NCBI GenBank assembly: GCA_016715245.1
Contig: JADKAS010000010.1
Span: forward strand, 1-64,000
DNA from: Saprospiraceae bacterium
Lineage (GTDB): Bacteria > Bacteroidota > Bacteroidia > Chitinophagales > Saprospiraceae
Length of the DNA: 64,000 nucleotides
Direction: 5' to 3'
Position 1 is the first letter of the stretch; each line of letters starts with the position of its first letter. This document shows positions 45,608 through 55,130 of this stretch, in pieces. Below the pieces are notes generated by a model, which saw only the letters and a list, made by a program, of their open reading frames with translations, searched no databases and was not told where the DNA came from. The position numbers were made by a program, and so were the translations under genes.

Positions 45608-48235
45608 TTATTTTTTAGTCATTGTCAGAACAGCATTCTGATAAGCCGGAATAACCTGAGTCATTTTATCAGCCTGTTTTGTAGAAGGATTAATCCAGAA
45701 GGTTATAATATCCTGAGGATTATCATTATTGACAACTTCCACTTTATGATAAGAAACACCGTTCACTTCTTCCGTTCCTTTTGTGGTAAGCGTTACTTTT
45801 TTGGCTTTCATCGTCATGATATCAGGCATCTGGAAATGAAGTGTGTAACCTTCTTTAAGAGGCAGACCAGCCACGATGTAGTCAGATGCAGGACCATCAT
45901 TGATAAATGCACCTTCAAAGTTGATTTCCATTTTTGACCCATCATATCGATAGTGGCTTTATTATCGGAAAACACCATTGGAATTGATTGTCCCATCTGG
46001 CTGATGGATCTTGAAACCGGCTTAAAATCATTGTTTAAAACCACTTCATCCACTGATTCTCCCATTGGTCCTGCGGACTTGTCGCTTACTACCCAATTGC
46101 CATCTTTTTGACTCACCGTTCTGGTGGTTGTCATCGGCATTTTCTGACGTTAAATTCAAGCGTAACATCGTATTCTGTAACACCTGCTTTCAACATATTT
46201 TCAATTTTGCAATTCTTTGGCCATAGTAACACTCCTTTTGGTTCATATTTGACGGTCTTAACGTCAACCATAAGTTTTTGAAGGGTTTCTTTTACATCGG
46301 TCGGCATATCTTCCTGATACCGGCCTTTTATAACTTCAGAAAGGAACTTTTCAGCATGAGCGTACATGGCTTTTTTGTTCAATGGTTTTGCAAATCCGTG
46401 ACCTTCGTCTTTGGCAAGTAAATAATCTACTTTTTTACCTTTGTCTCTAAGAGCAATCACAATCTGATCCGCTTCCGCCTGTTTTACTCTAGGGTCATTT
46501 GCTCCCTGAATAATAAGTAGTGGCTTCACAATTTTGTCTGCACTGAAAGAGGACTGGCTTCACGGATAAGTTTTTCCTTCTTCTGTATTAGGATCACCCA
46601 CCATTCCATATAAAAGCCCTTCCGGCTTCCCAATACGCGGTACGGACTCAGTAAGGTAAATATATTGCTGGGTCCTACAATGTCAACACCACAAGCATAC
46701 AAATCCGGAGTAAATGCCAGGCCGGCAAGTGTGGCATAACCACCGTAACTTCCGCCCATAATGGCAATTCTGTTTTTATCAGCAATACCTTTGTTGATGA
46801 GGTATTGAACACCATAGGTTATATCGTCTTGCATAAGTTTACCCCATTGAAGGTCACCTGCATTCAGGAATTTTTTACCGTAACCACCACTAGCTCTGAA
46901 GTTAGGTTGAAGAACAGCATATCCTCTGTTGGCAAGAAACTGAACTTCTGCATTGTATCCCCAATAGTCTCTTGGTCCTTTAGGTCCACCGTGTACAAGG
47001 ACAACGACAGGTAAATTTTTAGCTTCCATACCTGCAGGCAATGTAAGATAGGCGGGAATTTCCAGGCCATCTTTACTCTTGTAGGATACAGGTGTCATTT
47101 CGGCCAGATGTTTCTCTACCTCTTTAAGTTTTGGTCTCGGTGTGTACTGATGGATTAGTTTTTTAGTTTTGGCATCGTAGAAATACGCTTCAGATGCATA
47201 TTTGTCACCACCTGTAGCAATCAAAAATTTGCTGTAGTCTTTGGTAGCACTTTGAAAATTAACCTCTCTTCCCGGAAACTTGGAACAAAGAAATTTGTAC
47301 ATTTCTTCCCAGCTTTTGTCTTTCCAGTAATATTTGGTTTTGTCAAGCGTATAGGAAGTACCGATTATTTTTCTTGTATGTCTGTCCATTCTCAGACCTC
47401 CGAAATCTACCTTGTTTTCCGGATCACTTTCTATTTTGACTTTTTTCGTGGTCTTAGGATCCATTAAAAACAGAGTGGATTTATCAAGTTCGCCGACATT
47501 TGAAACAAGATAAAACTGAGAATTGTCTTCATTCCAATTGCTGATGTAAGCTTGTTCTGTAACGGTCGTTTCGTAGATAGGCGTGAGTTGTTTATTTTCA
47601 TCTACTCTTAAAAAAACGGTATTTCCTTTTTCGTCCGTTCTGCTTAATACCCGGAGTTTTTCATCCCAGTCAAAATCATAAGAAGTGATTCTGTCATTGT
47701 TCTGATACATAAGAGTGAGTTCGCCTGTTGAAATTTTCAACTGGTACAAATCGTGCCATGCTTTGTCTCTGTCATTGAGACCGATCATCATAATATCCGG
47801 ATTCAAACGACTTACATCGTAAATCTGTGCGGTAACTTCCTTCAAAGGTGTAAGGTTTCTTGATTCGGGAACACCTGTTTCAGCATTGGCGGAAGCCATA
47901 GGATCTACGGCAAAAATGTTGATGTTTTCATCACCGTCTTTATCTTTAACATAAAGAATATACTTGCTGTCATCTGTCCAGAAATAACCATATAGAGGTC
48001 TTTGACTGTCTGTCAGTGGTTTTGCTTTGTCGAAAGCTTCATCAAATTTTTTCACCCAAACATTCATAATACCTTTATGTGCTTTCATAAAAGATATCCA
48101 TTTCCCGTCGGGACTAAGTTGTCCGCCTGTAATTTCAGGGTTTCCAAAAAATAAATCCCTGTCAAGCAGCGGTGTTTTTTGTGCGTAGGTCATACCTGCC
48201 ATCATCATTAAAAAAGAAAGGATTAAAATTCTCAT
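45608..48235 (-). pseudogene. S9 prolyl-oligopeptidase-type peptidase with C-terminal extra domain, several frameshifts
   Basis: From the ATG at 48235 (signal peptide MRILILSFLMMMAGMTYAQ) the protein has a WD40-like propeller (about 30-360) and an alpha/beta hydrolase with Ser in GGSYGGYATLAG, Asp in GANDPRVKQ and His in DEGHGFAKP. The frame changes near 46590, 46555 and 46535, then near 46145 and 45935, yet every segment is well conserved. After the hydrolase (ends near 46280) a beta-rich DUF3108-like domain follows (EYDVTLEFN ... MTTTRTVSQKDGNWVVSD ... DYIVAGLPLKEGYTL). Repaired length is about 875 residues. The indels are probably assembly errors. Confidence 0.8.
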
Positions 48236-48548
48236 AAATACATTTTGTTTTAGTAATGACAAATAAACTTCAAATTTTAGGAAAATGTTATTTAATTTCG
48301 ATGATTGTTTAAAATTTATAGAAGAAAGGAGAAAAAAGATGTAATTTCTATTCTTTTTTGCTTGAAAGGCATGTAATGATGCGATGTTAAATCCGATGGA
48401 TGTCATGTTCATTTAACACATAAATAAGCATCTCCTATACCTTTTTGCAAAAGCATAAGAGAATGATAATTAAAAGTGTATACGATAAAGAATTTGCTTT
48501 TTTGTGAAAAAGGTTGGAGGTTCGTCAGAAATTAACTGCCAGGGAATT

Positions 48549-48764
48549 TTACTCATCTGAATCAGGTACGAATTCCAATATATCTCCCGGCTGGCAGTTG
48601 AGCACCTTACAAATGGCTTCCAGCGTACTGAATCGGATGGCCTTTGCTTTTCCGGTTTTCAGAATGGATAGGTTGGATAGCGTGAGGTCTACTTTTTCTG
48701 ACAGCTCGTTGAGTGACATTTTACGCCTGGCCATCATCACGTCGAGGTTTACTACTATGGCCAT
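48549..48764 (-). CDS. small Cro/CI-type helix-turn-helix regulator
   Basis: The 71-residue protein is nearly all helix-turn-helix (LDVMMARRKMSLNELSEKVDLTLSNLSILKTGKAKAIRFSTL split at about 8-48), the HTH_26 kind, ending NCQPGDILEF. It follows a DUF2975 membrane protein gene after about 85 bp; this pairing recurs in many bacteria, where it is thought to form a membrane-linked regulatory unit. Confidence 0.88.
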   Translation of the reverse strand: MAIVVNLDVMMARRKMSLNELSEKVDLTLSNLSILKTGKAKAIRFSTLEAICKVLNCQPGDILEFVPDSDE

Positions 48765-48850
48765 AATTTAAACCGTAAGGTCGTTTTCGTTCTGTAATTC
48801 AATCCCTTTTCTGAATATCTGAGATATGACAAAAAGAATCGCTGCCATCA

Positions 48851-49303
48851 TCAGAAGGCGGCTATATCATTCCAGTATTCTTCGATTTGGTTTACTTCAT
48901 ATCCTGAATGAATTAATCTTTTTGTGTAATGATGAGCGACAGCACTGACTATGCCGATTGCCAGCGCTTCATAACTGATCTTTTCTATCAGTTTTGCTAT
49001 CTCGGAACTGAAAGGTTTTACAAGATTCAGCTTCATGAAAATGTTGACTACAAGGTAAAACAGGTAGGCCTTCAACAAAGATATTACTATTACTAAACTC
49101 ATGAGCCCAATGTAATGGGGAAAATGGTTTTCAAACAAGTCCGACAGATTCAACCCTTTGTAAATATTGTTTGTGGCAATAGGCTTAAAAAGGTAAAAAC
49201 AAAATTGAAAATCAATGCTCCCGCTTCGACACATAATCCAATGAATATGATCCAGGATAAAACATTTAACACACTTAGAATAAAATTATTATTTTTTGAC
49301 ATA
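48851..49303 (-). pseudogene. DUF2975 membrane protein, one frameshift
   Basis: From ATG 49303 the frame gives MSKNNNFILSVLNVLSWIIF and a hydrophobic N-terminus up to QTIFTKG, where a stop appears near 49155; the other frame continues KGLNLSDLFENHFPHYIGLM with three more membrane helices to 48851 (IEEYWNDIAAF). One missing base in the GGG run near 49157 restores a four-helix protein of about 150 residues typical of DUF2975. It is partnered with the XRE regulator downstream. Confidence 0.78.
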
Positions 49304-49440
49304 ATTTAAAAATTTTAATGATGCCGCAAAGATAATAAATATTTATTGAAAAACAATAAATAAATATCAAAAAATAATAAAATAATTTATTTTGTGATTA
49401 AAAACTTTTTAACTTAAAAGTAAACCCGAACTACTAAAGG

Positions 49441-49615
49441 TTGTCCTTCATGTCCTTCATGGTTTATTTTTTAACCATTAAGATATTAAGGTTAGTTAAA
49501 CATTTTCCTTCATGTCCTTCATTCGCTTCATGTCCTTCATGGTTTATTTCTGCACCATTAAGATATTAAGGTTTTTTAAGGATTTTTTCTTCATGTCCTT
49601 CATGGTTTATTATTT
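49441..49615. repeat. direct repeats of a CTTCATGTCCTTCATGG unit
   Basis: The word TCCTTCATGTCCTTCATGGTTTATT recurs (in full or part) at about 49443-49468, 49506-49549 and 49588-49611, alternating with ACCATTAAGATATTAAGGTT (49474-49493 and 49554-49573). The spacing of about 80 bp is regular. The stretch 49304-49809 holds no gene. Confidence 0.7.
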
Positions 49616-49809
49616 AATTTTTTAAAAGCTCTTACTTGATCGATTCCTTTCTTCGGATCGATAGTTAGGCTCCGGGATGGGTTACCGAAGTACATTTTTG
49701 TCATGTACTAAATTCGGAAGATTACAAACTATTGAAAAGATTTCAACTCACAAGATTTGATATTTCCGTTGGTACGCTTTATTTTTGCATAAACTAACAC
49801 ATTTTACTG

Positions 49810-50433
49810 ATGAAAGAATATAAAAATGGAGAATATACAGATATTGAAAAAGCCAAAGAGCCGGTCATAGATTATGACAAAGTGTACACCTACGGCGACT
49901 ATTTGAAACTTGATCTGGAAGAGATGGTAGAGATCATACGCGGAAAGTTGTTCAGAATGAGTCCTGCACCAAAGACAAAACACCAAATTATTAGCAGTAA
50001 TTTGCATTTTCGTTTAAGGCAGCTATTGGAAAACAAAATTTGCAGCGTATTTCATGCACCTATTGATGTGGTATTGCCTATAGAAAATAAAAAGCGCACC
50101 AGGTCAACTACGGTCGTCCAACCTGACATCTGTGTCATTTGTGATCCAAAAATTATTGAAGAAAATGCGGTGTTTGGCACTCCCAATTTTATCATTGAAA
50201 TCATAGCCGGCAAAGATGTCAAAAGGGACACACAATACAAATACAGTGTATATGAAGAAGCAGGTGTAGGAGAGTATTGGATTGTATTCGGGGAAATGCG
50301 TTTTGTTGAAGTATTTATCCAGGAGAATGGAAAGTTTCACCGCTTTAATGCTTTTTCTGAGGATGACATTATTCCGGTAAAAACATTGCCGGGACTTTCT
50401 ATAAGTATAGACGATATTTTTGAAGGGGTTTGA
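49810..50433 (+). CDS. Uma2-family (DUF820) PD-(D/E)XK-like nuclease
   Basis: The 207-residue protein has the Uma2 pattern: EEMVEIIRGKLFRMSPAP (about 37-54), VVQPDICVICDP (about 98-109, with the catalytic Asp), FIIEIIAGKDVKRDTQYK (about 126-143, Glu and Lys) and YEEAGVGEYWIV (about 147-158). The fold is that of a restriction-endonuclease-like nuclease, but no biological role is established for the family. The gene stands alone after a repeat array. Confidence 0.88.
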   Translation: MKEYKNGEYTDIEKAKEPVIDYDKVYTYGDYLKLDLEEMVEIIRGKLFRMSPAPKTKHQIISSNLHFRLRQLLENKICSVFHAPIDVVLPIENKKRTRSTTVVQPDICVICDPKIIEENAVFGTPNFIIEIIAGKDVKRDTQYKYSVYEEAGVGEYWIVFGEMRFVEVFIQENGKFHRFNAFSEDDIIPVKTLPGLSISIDDIFEGV

Positions 50434-50612
50434 TTTATGGTGAAGGAAAGGGGATTTTGAACCAGGTTTTTGAAGGGATTGATAGCAATGTTAAAGTTCA
50501 TTTAATGGCTTAGGTGTTTATGTTCTCAAAGTATTTTTATCAATAAAAAGAGATTAAAATCATCTTTTAGAAGTATTATAGGAATTTACAACCCGAAAAA
50601 AAGATTACTTCT

Positions 50613-50620
50613 TATCTTTG
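50613..50620 (+). promoter_or_regulatory. -7 box (TATCTTTG) of the electron-transfer cluster
   Basis: TATCTTTG matches TAnnTTTG and ends 18 bp before the ATG at 50639, placing the start site about 12 bp before the ATG. This rules out the in-frame TTG at 50618 as the translation start. Confidence 0.65.
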
Positions 50621-50638
50621 TATTTACAAGAAATAACA

Positions 50639-51497
50639 ATGTCTCCGCTCACCCATAAAATTTATATTAATACACTAATCCTCATCGTTTTAGTGACAAC
50701 TGCATGGTTGATTTATATTGGTTATGATTACTACTCCATGCCTCTTGAAGAAAGATTTTATCATCCAGGCCATGCTGATTTGAAACCGTCCGGACCCTAT
50801 GGTCATGGCCTTGGCATCATAGGTACACTTCTCATTTTGACAGGTGTTTTCGGATATATGGCAAGAAAAAGGTTCCGCGCCCTTTCTCATCTCGGTTCGC
50901 TGAAATACTGGCTGGAATTTCATATTTTTTTGTGTGTTCTGGGACCTGTTATGGTATTATTTCACACTTCGTTCAAATTTGGCGGTATCGTTTCCATCAG
51001 TTTCTGGAGTATGGTTGCTGTCGTTGCCAGCGGCGTCTTGGGGAGATTTATTTACCTTCAGATACCGAGGACGATACAAGGCAGAGAACTGAGTCTCGGA
51101 GAAATTAAGGATATGATGGAAGGCCTTGGAAATTCAATTTCAGAAAGTGTTCAACATGTGCCTTTACAAACCTTAAAAGAAGAAATTATTAAAAATAACC
51201 TTAGCGCTGAAAAATCTTTAGGATTTGTTCAACGTTATATCAATGAATACAAAGCCAAAAATAAATTTAAGGAAAGGTTGAAAGCTGAAAATATTTCATC
51301 ACCCGACATCAAAACCATTATGAAACTTGTGAGTGAGGAACTGACCATTGGAAGGAGAGTGGAAACGTTGCATACGATGCAGAAATATTTCAGATACTGG
51401 CATGTGGCACATCTTCCTTTTTGCCATTATCATGCTTGTCATCATGATTATTCACGTGGCGGTAACCATTGCTTTCGGATATACCTGGATTTTTTAA
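50639..51497 (+). CDS. membrane b-type cytochrome (ferric-reductase-like), one frameshift
   Basis: The frame encodes membrane helices at about 7-25, 52-75, 84-112 and 118-140, a soluble helical insert (about 150-250), and a final helix. Two helices carry H-x13-H pairs: HIFLCVLGPVMVLFH and, after repair, HLPFAIIMLVIMIIH, the pattern of bis-His ligation of two b haems. A surplus T in the T5 run at about 51418-51422 shifts the frame; removing it gives a stop at 51495-51497. It probably takes electrons across the membrane to or from the cytochrome encoded downstream. Confidence 0.75.
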
Positions 51498-51505
51498 AAA
51501 CGGAT

Positions 51506-52825
51506 ATGGAATCCTTCATTATTTATTTTATTACTTTTTTTGTCAGCACTCTGATTATCTGGGTGTATGTAAAAAAAATGAAAAAATTGTCAGACAGCAA
51601 CAGTAAAAAAATTGAAAAAGCAAAAGAGGAAGGCGCCTATGAACCGGTGTCTCTTTACCCGTATATCGATGAGGACAACTGTATAAAAAGTGGTGCCTGC
51701 GTCATCGCCTGTCCTGAAAAAGAAATTATCGGTATCCGCAACGGCAGAGCTACCCTTATCAATGCATCGCGGTGCATAGGTCACGGTGCTTGTTTTCACG
51801 CTTGTCCCGTCGAAGCCATTGCCCTTAAAATCGGTACGGAAAAAAGAGGTGTTGACCTGCCCCATGTCAGCCAGAATTTTGAGACCAACGTAAAAGGAAT
51901 ATTTATTGCCGGAGAACTTGGAGGTATGGGTTTGATTAAAAACAGCGTAGAACAGGGAAAACAAGCCGTTGAAAATATTTTTGCCTCTGTAGAAAAAAAC
52001 CACGGAGCAACATACGATCTTGTCATCATCGGTGCAGGACCTGCCGGAATTTCAGCATCACTGCAAGCTAAAAAATTGGGACTTAAAGCCATTACCCTGG
52101 AACAGGATACTTTAGGTGGTACCGTGTATAATTTTCCAAGGGCTAAAATAGTGATGACGTCACCGATGGATCTGCCGGGATACGGAAAGGTCAAACTTTT
52201 TCAGACGAGCAAGACAGAGTTGCTCAAGCTATGGAATGCGGTACTTACCTCCAATGATATAAAAATACAAGAAAATCAGAAGGTCGAACTCATTGGTAAA
52301 GAAGATTCAAACTTTAGCATTACTACTTTGCGCGGAGATACATTTAAAACCAACAGAATATTGCTGGCCATCGGAAGAAGGGGATCTCCGAGAAAATTAA
52401 ACGTGGACGGAGAAAAACTCGAAAAGGTGTATTACAAACTGCTCGAACCTGAAAGATATCAGGGTAAAGATATCTTGGTGGTCGGTGGTGGCGATTCTGC
52501 CATAGAAAGTGCTCTTTTGCTTGCTGATGAAAATAAGGTGACCCTTACCTACCGCAGTGAAAAGTTCAATCGGTTGAAACCATTAAACAGTCAGAAAATC
52601 AATCAGGCCATAGACGATAAAAAGATACTTGTTTTATATAGTTCCAATGTCCTGAAAATTGAAGAGGCACAAGTTGTCCTCCAACTGGATGATCTTTCAG
52701 AAAAAACATTGAAAAATGACTTTGTTTTTATATTTGCAGGCGGAGAATTACCGACTCAGTTTCTCGAAAAATCAGGAATTCAGATTTCCAAAAGGTTTAA
52801 CTATACCATGAAATCCCATAAATAA
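51506..52825 (+). CDS. ferredoxin-FAD/NAD(P)H oxidoreductase, membrane anchored
   Basis: Starting at ATG 51506, the 439-residue protein has one N-terminal membrane helix (about 3-20), a double ferredoxin module (CIKSGACVIACP about 53-64; CIGHGACFHACP about 87-98), then a pyridine-nucleotide-disulfide oxidoreductase: GELGGMGLI, FAD motif IIGAGPAGISASLQAKKLGL (about 167-186), NAD(P) motif VVGGGDSAIESALLLA (about 326-341), and FIFAGGELPT. In both iron-sulfur motifs the second Cys is replaced (Ser, His). It would pass electrons between NAD(P)H and the adjacent b and c haems. Confidence 0.82.
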   Translation: MESFIIYFITFFVSTLIIWVYVKKMKKLSDSNSKKIEKAKEEGAYEPVSLYPYIDEDNCIKSGACVIACPEKEIIGIRNGRATLINASRCIGHGACFHACPVEAIALKIGTEKRGVDLPHVSQNFETNVKGIFIAGELGGMGLIKNSVEQGKQAVENIFASVEKNHGATYDLVIIGAGPAGISASLQAKKLGLKAITLEQDTLGGTVYNFPRAKIVMTSPMDLPGYGKVKLFQTSKTELLKLWNAVLTSNDIKIQENQKVELIGKEDSNFSITTLRGDTFKTNRILLAIGRRGSPRKLNVDGEKLEKVYYKLLEPERYQGKDILVVGGGDSAIESALLLADENKVTLTYRSEKFNRLKPLNSQKINQAIDDKKILVLYSSNVLKIEEAQVVLQLDDLSEKTLKNDFVFIFAGGELPTQFLEKSGIQISKRFNYTMKSHK

Positions 52826-54676
52826 ATGGACGTTATCAACATCAGGACATTCCATCGTTTTATTACAATCCATTTGGTTGTGGTTTTTTTATTTTTGATA
52901 ATACCCTGCGGTGTTTTTTCGCAGTTGTCACCCGGCAAACTCACCAAAGCTCACTCTTCTCTGGAAGGTCTTTCGAACTGTACTTTATGTCACGATCTTG
53001 GGGCAAAAATATCAGAAAAAAAATGCCTTTCCTGCCATACACACCTCCAACAGAAAATCACACAAAATAAAGGATATCACGTATCAAAAGATATCAAAGG
53101 AAAGGCCTGTATTTCCTGCCATAGCGAACACCATGGTGTCAATTTTGAAATGATTCGTTTTGATAAAAAAACCTTTAACCACAATCTCACGGGCTACGAA
53201 CTGAAAGGTGCCCATAAAAAAATTGATTGTACCCAATGTCATAGTCCTGAAAATATCTCTGACCCGGTTTTGAAAAAATAAAAAACGTATCTGGGATTGA
53301 CAACAACCTGTACTTCCTGTCATGAAGACTACCACCAGAAAACATTATCCAACCAATGCAGTAATTGCCACGGGATGGAAAGTTTTAAACCGGCATCAGG
53401 TTTTGACCACAGTAACACCGGATTTCCATTGACCGGAGGACATAAAGGGGTAAGTTGTACCGAATGCCACAAAACGGAAACAAAAAACAATAAAAAGTTT
53501 CAGCACTTTGCAGATGTACCTTTTAAAAATTGTAACAGTTGCCATAAAGACCCACACAACGGCAGTTTCGGAAAAGATTGTAAATCCTGTCACAGCGTTG
53601 AATCCTTTCATAAAATCAAAGCTTCCTTCTGCTTTCAACCACAGCGTAACCGGTTTTGAGTTGGAAGGAAAACACAGAACGCTGGATTGTAAAAATGTCA
53701 CGACAACAGACCCGGCACAGCAGATTTATATAAAGAATTTGCGGCCGTAAAAGAAATCAAATGTCTGACCTGTCACGAAGACAGTCATAACAATAAATTC
53801 GGAGAAAATTGTACAAGTTGTCATTCACAAAACAGCTTTGCTATAAAAGGAAATAAAAAAGATTTTAATCACGAATTGACAGGATATTCGTTGACAGGGA
53901 GACATAAGGAAGTGGATTGCCGCAAATGTCATACTGAAACCTACATGACCGCACCATTGGCGCACAATGAGTGCAAAAAATGTCATTCAGATTACCACAA
54001 AGGAGATTTTGCCGGACTGGCAGAAAATGATTGTAAGGTCTGCCACAGCACAGATGGATTTGCCGGAAGTAGTTTTGATTTTGAAAGACATGAAAAATCG
54101 ACTTTCCCACTGCGTGGAGCTCATCTTGCCACACCTTGTACAGCATGTCATAAAAAAGACGGACAAAACTGGAAATTCAGGGAAATTGGAAAATCATGTA
54201 TCCAATGCCATGATAACATTCATAAAGGTTTTATATCTGAAAAGTATATGCCTGAAAATAATTGTGCTTTGTGTCATGGAAATGAAAATTGGGGCAGTGT
54301 CACTTTTGACCATAACATTACAACATTCCAGCTCATCGGAAAACACCTGAGGACAGAGTGTCGTTCCTGTCATTTTGAGATCAGAGAAGGAAAAACCTTT
54401 CAGCAGTTTTCCAACCTGGATACAAAATGTGCTTCCTGTCATGACAACATCCACGGCAATCAATTTGAAGAAAGCGGCATTACGGATTGCAAAAGATGTC
54501 ATGGATTTGAAAAGTGGGACAGAAGCAATTTCAACCACGATAATACGCGTTTCAAACTGGAAGGTGCCCACCTGAATGTCAATTGTAATGAATGCCATAA
54601 AGCAGAAGTGGTAAACGGAAAATCTGCCGTTGTGTATAAAACCGGAAAGCTGGCTTGTGCGGATTGCCATCAATAG
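52826..54676 (+). CDS. multihaem cytochrome c with 23 CXXCH motifs, disrupted frame
   Basis: The ATG follows the previous stop directly. A signal segment (about 9-32) is followed by repeats of about 70 residues built from F-N-H-x-x-T-G-F-x-L-x-G-x-H ... C-x-x-C-H, then CxxCHxDxH, then CxxCH with SF or W. In total 22 motifs can be read directly and one (near 53690) after restoring an A. Breaks: in-frame TAA at about 53279-53281, extra base near 53625, missing A near 53694; net frame is kept and all downstream repeats are intact. With repair it is a 616-residue periplasmic or extracellular electron wire. Confidence 0.82.
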
Positions 54677-55130
54677 GGTCTGCTGACTAAAAGGAATGAA
54701 AATATAAAATCAGATGAAGGATTATTGGCTCTGTGTCATACTCCCCATTTTTTGAACCAAAAGTCAGGGTTTTTTAGTTGATTTTGTTTGTGAAACCAAA
54801 AGGGTTCATGTCACTTGATTCCAATTAAAATGGTGAAATCTGTCTTCTGGTTTTTGTTTTCAAGCATGCGCACGAAATGCAACAGTTTTTATTTCATAAT
54901 CGTAGTCAAACGTAACCTCTTTTTTCAACATAAACTTTGGTCCTGATTTTGGGGAGTGTTACACAGTGGTATTAAACCCCAAACATAATATAATTTTCAG
55001 CAAAGGAACTATATCTTCCAGCAGAGGAAATACAAAACATTTAGCCTAAAAATTCCCAGGATAACGATGATAAATAAGGTCCTTTTCGTGTTAAAAAATG
55101 TCGACTGACTTTCAAATTCCAAAAAATAAA
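54677..55130. other. gene-free spacer
   Basis: Between the multihaem gene and the convergent T9SS gene there is no open frame of note, no clear terminator and no repeat that I can recognise. Confidence 0.5.

Noticed and set aside
49441..49615. A CRISPR array
   Set aside because: Repeats are irregular in length, the spacers share sequence, and there are no cas genes nearby.
50618..52825. A single 735-residue fusion of membrane, ferredoxin and FAD domains
   Set aside because: The joining region is frame-shifted text; the alternative frame gives a proper His-bearing membrane helix and a stop right before an ATG for the second gene.
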